Part shown: positions 1-3,733 of the stretch, piece after piece
Layout: every line of letters starts with the position of its first letter
How positions within the stretch are numbered: the stretch's first letter is position 1
Source: Campylobacteraceae bacterium
GTDB taxonomy: Bacteria; Campylobacterota; Campylobacteria; Campylobacterales; Sulfurovaceae
Reading direction: 5' to 3'
Length of the DNA stretch: 6,059 nt
Assembly: GCA_027066355.1 (NCBI GenBank)
Contig: JAMONW010000116.1
Coordinates: forward strand, 1 to 6,059
Notes under the pieces: model-generated
The model's input: only the letters and a program-made list of their open reading frames with translations
The model's database searches: none
Told to the model about the DNA's origin: nothing
Position numbers and translations under genes: made by a program

Positions 1-101
1 ATCCTCATAAGCCAGGTAGCAAATGGCAAAATGAGTTAATCTATTTTATGTCATATATGTCTAATGGTCTGCCAGTTGATGGTCCAGATATAAGAAAGTA
101 A
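1..101 (+). CDS. soxA: SoxA-like c-type cytochrome, C-terminal fragment
   Basis: This is the last 32 codons of a gene that begins before the window; whole codons start at base 3 and the TAA stop is at 99-101. The visible tail runs from PHKPGSKW through YFMSYMSNGLPVDGP to a final IRK. The pattern of E-L, an aromatic Y-F, then N-G-L-P-x-x-x-P-x-x-R at the very end matches the C-terminus of SoxA. SoxA is the haem c subunit of the periplasmic SoxAX complex, which oxidatively couples thiosulfate to the carrier SoxY. No haem motif (CxxCH) falls inside the fragment, so the call rests on the tail motif and on soxB lying downstream, as in Sox clusters of the soxXYZAB type. The next gene starts 10 bases later and its Shine-Dalgarno sequence overlaps this stop, so the two are almost certainly co-transcribed. 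Confidence 0.75.
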   Translation, partial: PHKPGSKWQNELIYFMSYMSNGLPVDGPDIRK

Positions 102-111
102 GGAGTGCATA

Positions 112-534
112 ATGAAATTAATTAAATTAGCATTAGTTACAGCAGTTGGATTTACATTTTTAAATGCTGGACTATTAGAAGAAGCGACTAAATTAGATGT
201 TAAAAAAGTTTGTGATGTAAAAGCAAATGGTGCTGACAAAGTTTTAGCAGTAGCTAAAAAATTCAATCCAGAAGCTATTAAACTAGGTGTTGAATTTAAA
301 CGCCTTGGCATTAAAAACAGAGAGTATGTTAAAGCTGTTGAAGAGGCAATTAAGGGTAAAAAGAAAGAAGTTGTAATTAAATATAAAGTTAATGACAAAG
401 AAGAAACTAAAAAATTTCCTTTAGATTATGCAGCTTGGAGAACTTGTTCTTTTGCAGTTAGAGCGCTTCAACTTCATCAAGAGAGCCAAAAAACTTGGCG
501 TCTAGCAGTGCCAGGTGATGGCTTTAAATACTAA
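112..534 (+). CDS. Small exported protein of unknown function between soxA and soxB
   Basis: I do not recognise this 140-residue protein. Residues 1-19 form a Sec-type signal peptide (Lys at 2 and 5, hydrophobic core to about 17, likely cleavage near Ala19), so the mature protein of about 120 residues should be periplasmic. It is lysine-rich and probably mainly helical at residues 20-82, then has a charged beta-like stretch (VVIKYKVNDKEETKKF, 87-102), and ends in an aromatic tail (W109, W129, W-R-L-A-V-P-G at 129-135). It has two cysteines, C34 and C112, which could form a disulfide; there is no CxxCH haem site. The ATG is chosen because AAGGAG at 100-105 lies six bases upstream and overlaps the soxA stop. 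Co-transcription with soxA suggests a Sox-related periplasmic role, for instance as partner or chaperone of a Sox protein; this is inference only. Confidence 0.85.
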   Translation: MKLIKLALVTAVGFTFLNAGLLEEATKLDVKKVCDVKANGADKVLAVAKKFNPEAIKLGVEFKRLGIKNREYVKAVEEAIKGKKKEVVIKYKVNDKEETKKFPLDYAAWRTCSFAVRALQLHQESQKTWRLAVPGDGFKY

Positions 535-553
535 ATAGCAATTTGCTATTTAG
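531..553 (+). repeat. Perfect 11-1-11 palindrome over the stop codon of the small exported-protein gene
   Basis: CTAAATAGCAA (531-541) and TTGCTATTTAG (543-553) are exact reverse complements around a single central T. The TAA stop at 532-534 lies in the left arm. In RNA it would form a hairpin of about 9-10 bp with a small loop directly at the end of translation. No T-run follows, so it is not a classical terminator; it could protect the 3' end, bind a protein, or be an mRNA-processing site. A palindrome of the same geometry lies at the end of soxB. Confidence 0.7.
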
Positions 554-588
554 TAAGCTTAGAGTGCAGAGCTTAGAGCATAGAGCTT
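554..588 (+). repeat. Inverted partner array of five 7-bp units (AGAGCTT type)
   Basis: Read in register from 554, the units are TAAGCTT, AGAGTGC, AGAGCTT, AGAGCAT and AGAGCTT. They are the reverse complement of the unit AAGCTCT found in the 3' arm. The variant unit AGAGCAT at 575-581 pairs exactly with the matching variant ATGCTCT at 623-629, so the arms agree unit by unit and not only in general composition. Confidence 0.75.
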
Positions 589-653
589 ATTTAATATTGA
601 GTTTATTTAGGCTATAAGCTTTATGCTCTAAGCTCTAAGCTCTAAGCTTTTTT
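555..653 (+). terminator. Long heptad-built hairpin with T-tract ahead of soxB
   Basis: The arms 555-590 and 614-649 are 36 bases each and separated by a 23-base loop. Of 36 positions, 32 are Watson-Crick pairs. In + strand RNA two more are G-U pairs (565 with 639, 583 with 621), leaving two mismatches (566/638, 567/637). Six T residues follow directly (648-653). This has the form of an intrinsic terminator, but its stem is far longer than the usual 6-12 bp. It would separate soxA and the small exported-protein gene from soxB, giving either a full stop or a partial one that tunes soxB. It could also act as a 3'-end stabiliser of the upstream transcript. Confidence 0.65.
616..650 (+). repeat. 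Tandem array of five 7-bp units (AAGCTCT type)
   Basis: The units in order are AAGCTTT, ATGCTCT, AAGCTCT, AAGCTCT and AAGCTTT, without gaps, giving the consensus A-W-G-C-T-Y-T. The last unit runs into the T-tract. The array forms the 3' arm of the long hairpin upstream of soxB and ends 38 bases before the soxB start codon. Confidence 0.85.
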
Positions 654-661
654 GATATAGT
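652..661 (+). promoter_or_regulatory. Candidate soxB promoter (extended -10)
   Basis: TTGATATAGT contains an extended -10 of the form TG-N-TATAGT, with TATAGT at 656-661, one base from TATAAT. It is preceded by the T-run 648-653. Vegetative promoters of Campylobacter and Helicobacter typically have T-rich sequence upstream, a TG extension and no conserved -35, so the match to that pattern is good. Transcription would begin near 668, leaving a leader of about 20 bases with the Shine-Dalgarno AAAGGA at 676-681. The T-tract of the preceding terminator would double as the upstream promoter element. Confidence 0.45.
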
Positions 662-688
662 CAAAAATAAAAGGTAAAGGATAATTAT

Positions 689-2452
689 ATGAGTTTTGGA
701 AGAAGAGAGTTTATGTATTTGATGGCATCACTTGGTGCTACACCTATATTTGCAAATTCACACACTAGACTTTCACCTACAGGAAGTTTAAAAGATTACT
801 ACAAATTAAAGCCATTTGGTAATGCAAGAATATTACATATGACAGATTCACATGCACAATTAGTGCCTGTATATTTTAGAGAGCCAAGTGTAAATATTGG
901 TTTACACGGAAATAAGAATGTGCCACCACATATTGTTGGTAAAGACTTTTTAGATTACTACCACATTAAAGGAAATGATAGATTAACATATGCATTTACT
1001 TGTGTTGATTTTGTTAAAAATGCAAAAGCTATTGGTAGAATGGGTGGTTTTGCACATATTAAAACAATGGTTGATTCACTTAGAGGTGAATTTGGTAAAG
1101 ATAAAACTTTACTACTAGATGGTGGTGATACATGGCAAGGTAGCTGGACATCTTTGCAAACTCGTGGTAAAGATATGGTTGGAGCAGAAAACCTACTAGG
1201 TGTTGATGTAATGACAGGACACTGGGAGTTTACATACACAGAAAAAGAGGTTTTAGAAAATATTAAAAATCTTAAAGCAGATTTTGTTGCTCAAAATGTA
1301 TTTGTTAAAGAAGATGCCCTAATGGACGGCGCCCCTGCATATGATGAAGATAGTGGTTTGGCTTTTAAACCATATGTTATGAAAAAGCTTGGAAAAGCTA
1401 GAGTAGCTGTTGTTGGTCAAGCATTCCCATACACAACTATTGCAAACCCTAAAAGATTTATTCCAGACTGGACATTTGGTATTAAAGCTGATGAGCTTCA
1501 AACTCTTTTAGATACAATCAAGAAAAAAGAGAAACCAGATGCAATTATTATGATATCTCACAACGGTTTTGATGTTGATAAGAAGTTAGCTCAAGTTGTT
1601 AGCGGAATTGACTTTATTATGGGTGGACACACTCACGATGGTGTGCCAGAAGCAGTGCCTGTTAAAAATAAAGGTGGAACAACTTATGTATGCAATGCAG
1701 GTAGTAATGGTAAATTCTTAAATGTTTTAGATTTAGATATTCAAGATGGTAAAATTAAAGACTTTAAATTTACACTTCTTCCAGTATTTAGTGATTTAGT
1801 TCCAGCAGATAAAGAGATGCAAGCTTATATCGATAAGGTTAGAAAACCTTATATAAAAGACCTTGAAAGGGTAGTAGCAACAACAGATGTTACTCTATTT
1901 AGAAGAGGAAACTTTAACGGAAGCTTTGACCAAATTATCTGTGATGCATTGCGTAATGTTAAGGGTGCTGATATTTCATTCTCTCCTGGATTTAGATGGG
2001 GAACAAGTGTAATGCCAGGACAAAAAATTACATTTGAAGATTTAGCAACTCAAACTGCTATGACTTATCCAGAAACATATATGAGAGAGATGACTGGAGC
2101 GCAAATTCACGCAGTCTTAGAGGATGTTGCAGATAACCTATTTAATGTTGATCCATTCTATCAACAAGGTGGAGATATGGTTAGAACAGGAGGGCTAAGC
2201 TATACAATTGACCCTCTTCAAAAAATGGGTAAAAGAATTAGTAATATTAAAACTCTTAATGGTAAACCACTTGATCCTAAAAAGAAATATAAAGTTGCTG
2301 GTTGGTCAACTGTTAACTCTAAAGCTCCAGGTGAGCCAGTTTGGGAAACTGTTGAGAATTATCTTAAAAATGTTAAACACATTAAAGACCTTAAAGTTGA
2401 TACACCAGAAATTGTTGGAATTAAAAACAACAAAGGTATCACTAAGTGTTAG
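689..2452 (+). CDS. soxB: SoxB, Tat-exported dimanganese thiosulfohydrolase
   Basis: SoxB works in the periplasm on the SoxYZ carrier: it hydrolyses the terminal sulfone from SoxY-bound S-thiosulfonate and releases sulfate. The protein has 587 residues, normal for the family. A Tat signal is visible (R5-R6-E-F-M-Y-L, then a weak hydrophobic stretch, likely cleavage after Ala22). The metallophosphoesterase/5'-nucleotidase core shows the metal-site motifs in order: D53-x-H55, GGD147, G177-H178-W-E (the SoxB form of the usual GNH motif), SH291-N-G, and GGH314-T-H316-D. The C-terminal domain contains GGDMVR at 494-499, a SoxB hallmark. All key residues are present, so it should be active. The start is supported by AAAGGA seven bases upstream. 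The last residue is a cysteine (C587), which is unusual but may have no meaning. The gene lies downstream of soxA but is separated from it by a small gene and a hairpin, and probably has its own promoter. Confidence 0.97.
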   Translation: MSFGRREFMYLMASLGATPIFANSHTRLSPTGSLKDYYKLKPFGNARILHMTDSHAQLVPVYFREPSVNIGLHGNKNVPPHIVGKDFLDYYHIKGNDRLTYAFTCVDFVKNAKAIGRMGGFAHIKTMVDSLRGEFGKDKTLLLDGGDTWQGSWTSLQTRGKDMVGAENLLGVDVMTGHWEFTYTEKEVLENIKNLKADFVAQNVFVKEDALMDGAPAYDEDSGLAFKPYVMKKLGKARVAVVGQAFPYTTIANPKRFIPDWTFGIKADELQTLLDTIKKKEKPDAIIMISHNGFDVDKKLAQVVSGIDFIMGGHTHDGVPEAVPVKNKGGTTYVCNAGSNGKFLNVLDLDIQDGKIKDFKFTLLPVFSDLVPADKEMQAYIDKVRKPYIKDLERVVATTDVTLFRRGNFNGSFDQIICDALRNVKGADISFSPGFRWGTSVMPGQKITFEDLATQTAMTYPETYMREMTGAQIHAVLEDVADNLFNVDPFYQQGGDMVRTGGLSYTIDPLQKMGKRISNIKTLNGKPLDPKKKYKVAGWSTVNSKAPGEPVWETVENYLKNVKHIKDLKVDTPEIVGIKNNKGITKC

Positions 2453-2474
2453 ATAATAGGCATTGCCTATTGTC
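2452..2474 (+). repeat. 11-1-11 palindrome at the soxB stop codon
   Basis: GATAATAGGCA (2452-2462) and TGCCTATTGTC (2464-2474) are reverse complements apart from one position (2454/2472), which is a G-U pair in + strand RNA. The first base is the last base of the soxB TAG stop. The geometry (11, 1, 11) and position match the palindrome at 531-553, and both share the core AATAG-N-CA. No T-run follows directly. Confidence 0.7.
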
Positions 2475-2478
2475 TGGT

Positions 2479-2500
2479 AATTACTAAATAGTAATTTTTT
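2479..2500 (+). terminator. Weak intrinsic terminator after soxB
   Basis: AATTACTA (2479-2486) pairs with TAGTAATT (2489-2496), in practice seven pairs around a four-base loop, and six T residues run through 2495-2500. The stem is nearly all A-T, so on its own it would be a weak terminator. Together with the palindrome just upstream it forms a tandem hairpin. The same left sequence can instead pair with the heptad array downstream (2478-2496 with 2535-2553, 17 of 19 positions), giving two mutually exclusive folds. Confidence 0.5.
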
Positions 2501-2513
2501 AAATTTATAAATC

Positions 2514-2555
2514 AATTACTAATCACTATTTACTAATTACTATTTACTAATCATA
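2514..2555 (+). repeat. Tandem array of 7-bp units (AWTYACT type) ahead of the MOSC gene
   Basis: In register from 2514 the units are AATTACT, AATCACT, ATTTACT, AATTACT, ATTTACT and a decayed sixth, AATCATA. The five good units fit A-W-T-Y-A-C-T. The array can also be read as three 14-bp imperfect repeats. It ends 27 bases (good units) or 20 bases (decayed unit) before the next start codon and is the 3' partner of the inverted repeat at 2478-2496. Confidence 0.8.
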
Positions 2556-2563
2556 AAATATAT

Positions 2564-2567
2564 GGAG
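2564..2567 (+). promoter_or_regulatory. Ribosome binding site deciding a TTG start
   Basis: GGAG at 2564-2567 lies eight bases before TTG at 2576. No ATG or GTG at suitable spacing opens this frame, and the residues after the TTG already read as the start of a MOSC-type fold, so the TTG is the best start. Confidence 0.65.
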
Positions 2568-2575
2568 TAATAAAT

Positions 2576-3013
2576 TTGAATAAAGGTAAAATCTTAAATC
2601 TCTATATCGCCCCACTAAATACAAGTGGATTAAGAGATAAAAGAGATAGCATTTTTGTAGAAAAAGAGTTTGGCATAAAAGATGATAAATTTGCTGGTAA
2701 AGAGATAGATAGAAGTATAATGATAATTGGTAAAAACTCTTATGAACTTGCAAAGAGAAGTGGTATTGAGTTGCCAGAAGTTGCACTTGGTGAAAATCTT
2801 TTATTAGATTTTGACCCACACTCTCTAAATTTTGGAACAAAGCTAAAAATAGGTGAAGCAATTTTAGAGATAACAAAAGAATGCACTCTTTGTAAACACT
2901 TAAGTAAATATAACTCTAAATTACCAAAGCTTTTATTAAATAAAAGGGGAATTTATTGTAAAATATTAAATAGTGGCACTATTAACAAAGGGGATAGTGT
3001 AGAGATTTTATAA
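2576..3013 (+). CDS. Small single-domain MOSC protein
   Basis: This 145-residue cytoplasmic protein (no signal peptide) is a stand-alone MOSC domain. MOSC domains occur at the C-terminus of molybdenum-cofactor sulfurases and in YiiM/YcbX-type proteins, and are thought to bind the cofactor or carry sulfur on a conserved cysteine. Family landmarks seen are G-E-N-L at 72-75, G-T-K-L-K-I-G-E-A at 87-95, the E-C-T-L-C-K-H-L segment with C103 and C106 where the conserved cysteine is expected, K-R-G-I-Y-C at 123-128, and a closing N-K-G-D-S-V at 137-142. The length suits a minimal MOSC protein. Lying directly after soxB, it may serve cofactor or sulfur delivery for a molybdoenzyme such as the SoxCD sulfur dehydrogenase encoded elsewhere; that is inference, and the substrate cannot be read from the sequence. 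A terminator-like hairpin and the heptad array separate it from soxB. Confidence 0.88.
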   Translation: MNKGKILNLYIAPLNTSGLRDKRDSIFVEKEFGIKDDKFAGKEIDRSIMIIGKNSYELAKRSGIELPEVALGENLLLDFDPHSLNFGTKLKIGEAILEITKECTLCKHLSKYNSKLPKLLLNKRGIYCKILNSGTINKGDSVEIL

Positions 3014-3014
3014 A

Positions 3015-3080
3015 CCCAAATTATGTAATAGACTTTTATAAAGTAGTGCTAATTTATGAATTTCTAATGCATAATTTGGG
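3015..3080 (+). repeat. 11-bp inverted repeat bracketing the leader of the DsrE-like gene
   Basis: CCCAAATTATG (3015-3025) and CATAATTTGGG (3070-3080) are perfect reverse complements, extended in RNA by one G-U and one A-U pair (3026/3069, 3027/3068). Within the 44-base interval lies a smaller hairpin, ACTTT (3032-3036) and AAAGT (3040-3044). The left arm begins one base after the MOSC stop codon; the right arm ends 25 bases before the next ATG. The right arm also contains CATAAT preceded by TG (3068-3075), which could serve as a -10 element for the downstream gene. It may be a folded leader or an operator-like pair of protein-binding sites. No T-tract follows, so it is not a terminator of the usual kind. 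Confidence 0.6.
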
Positions 3081-3105
3081 ATAAACTATTTAATAGGGGA
3101 GAAAT

Positions 3106-3546
3106 ATGAGAAGAGCCTTTTTACTACTTGCTTTAATTCCATTTTTGCTATTTGGAAAATATAACTTTAAAGATCCAAAACCAAGTTTTGATAATCCAAG
3201 AAAAATTATAATGAAGTTAAATAACAAAGATATTCACTATGCAAATCATCTGCTTGGCACAATATATAATATATTAAAAGAGTATCCAGATGGTGGATTA
3301 AAGGTTGTAGTAATTGCTTATGGACCAGGAATGAGAGTGCTTAAGAAAGATTATGATAAACACACACTTAGTAGAATAAAATCACTTATGGATTATGATG
3401 TAGAGTTTATAGGATGTATCAATACAATGCAAACAATGGGCTGGAAGAAAAAAGATTTTATAGATGATATTACCTTTGTTCAAGCAGGAATTGTAGAGGT
3501 AATAGAGCGCCAAGCCCATGGATTTATAGATGCTACTCCTTATTAG
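3106..3546 (+). CDS. Exported DsrE/DsrF-like protein
   Basis: This 146-residue protein has an N-terminal signal peptide (R2-R3, hydrophobic core 5-16, likely cleavage after G17), so the mature protein of about 129 residues is expected in the periplasm. The body follows the DsrE/F-like fold: L-K-V-V-V-I-A-Y-G-P-G-M-R-V-L at 65-79, then D-V-E-F-I-G-C-I-N-T-M at 98-108 with the single cysteine C104 at the position of the family's conserved cysteine, and a C-terminal V-E-V-I-E-R-Q-A-H-G-F-I-D-A-T-P segment at 130-145. Cytoplasmic DsrE/F proteins carry sulfur on cysteine; an exported single-domain form next to Sox genes suggests a periplasmic sulfur-binding or sulfur-transfer role (inference). The start is supported by GGAG at 3098-3101, four bases before the ATG. 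The TAG stop lies in the left arm of a long inverted repeat. Confidence 0.85.
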   Translation: MRRAFLLLALIPFLLFGKYNFKDPKPSFDNPRKIIMKLNNKDIHYANHLLGTIYNILKEYPDGGLKVVVIAYGPGMRVLKKDYDKHTLSRIKSLMDYDVEFIGCINTMQTMGWKKKDFIDDITFVQAGIVEVIERQAHGFIDATPY

Positions 3547-3691
3547 TGAATAGTGATTGGAATCGAGGATTTTGGGTAATATCATTATATTAAGAGAATG
3601 GAAGTTTAGTTTTTATAGTAGCTCAAATTTAGGGTGAGGCTAAAGCCTCACTTCCAAAAACAAATCACAAATCACTAATCACTATTCACTA
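3544..3691 (+). repeat. Nested inverted-repeat element after the DsrE-like gene
   Basis: The outer arms 3544-3558 and 3677-3691 are perfect 15-bp reverse complements; the left arm begins at the TAG stop and consists of two heptads (AGTGAAT, AGTGATT). Inside lie TGGAAGT (3599-3605) with ACTTCCA (3650-3656), and the strong GC hairpin at 3634-3651. The middle and inner pairings share bases 3650-3651, so they compete slightly. The nested design in a non-coding gap of 187 bases could be a folded RNA or a miniature inverted-repeat element. Apart from this element and a candidate promoter I see nothing else in 3547-3733. Confidence 0.6.
3634..3651 (+). repeat. GC-rich hairpin inside the nested element
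   Basis: GTGAGGC (3634-3640) and GCCTCAC (3645-3651) form a perfect 7-bp stem with the loop TAAA. It is the most GC-rich stretch of this otherwise AT-rich gap. No T-run follows on either strand (AAAAACAAA follows on the + strand), so a simple intrinsic terminator is unlikely; a repeated-element core or RNA-binding site fits better. Confidence 0.6.
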
Positions 3692-3697
3692 TTCACT
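3663..3697 (+). repeat. Tandem array of five 7-bp units (AWTCACT type) ahead of the MscS-family gene
   Basis: In register from 3663 the units are AATCACA, AATCACT, AATCACT, ATTCACT and ATTCACT, followed by a diverged AATTTAT. The array ends 36 bases before the next start codon. Units three and four, plus the first base of the fifth, form the right arm of the outer inverted repeat. Confidence 0.85.
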
Positions 3698-3706
3698 AAT
3701 TTATGT

Positions 3707-3712
3707 TACAAT
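3707..3712 (+). promoter_or_regulatory. Possible -10 element for the MscS-family gene
   Basis: TACAAT at 3707-3712 is one base from TATAAT and is preceded by AT-rich sequence. A start near 3719 would give a leader of about 15 bases. There is no TG extension or clear -35, so support is weak. Confidence 0.25.
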
Positions 3713-3725
3713 TACATCAAAAAAA

Positions 3726-3729
3726 GGGA
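3726..3729 (+). promoter_or_regulatory. Ribosome binding site deciding a TTG start
   Basis: GGGA in an A-rich context (AAAAAGGGA, 3721-3729) lies four bases before TTG at 3734. The frame has no ATG until residue 170, deep inside the membrane domain, so the TTG is needed to include the first membrane segments. Confidence 0.55.
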
Positions 3730-3733
3730 TACT

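Noticed and set aside
51..398. A 115-residue minus-strand open frame overlapping the small exported-protein gene
   Set aside because: It runs antisense through a gene with a good Shine-Dalgarno sequence and signal peptide. It shows no domain or clear ribosome binding site and looks like a shadow of AT-rich codons.
555..649. The long inverted repeat upstream of soxB as the ends of an insertion sequence
   Set aside because: Only 23 bases lie between the arms and no transposase is present. The T-tract and heptad make-up fit a transcript hairpin better.
2208..2456. An 82-residue + strand frame inside the end of soxB
   Set aside because: It lies fully within soxB in another frame and its leucine/lysine-rich composition is typical of a shifted reading of AT-rich code.
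2506..2559. TATAAA (2506-2511) and TAAAAT (2554-2559) as promoters of the MOSC gene
   Set aside because: The first has no TG extension in a purely AT-rich context. The second would start transcription on top of the ribosome binding site. Neither is distinguishable from background.
2547..2876. A 109-residue minus-strand frame over the MOSC gene, rich in Leu, Tyr and Phe
   Set aside because: Its composition is that of a reverse reading of lysine/glutamate-rich coding sequence, and the + strand frame carries recognisable MOSC motifs.
616..3697. The short regular repeats as CRISPR arrays
   Set aside because: The units are 7 bp and contiguous, without spacers of about 30 bases, and no cas genes are present.
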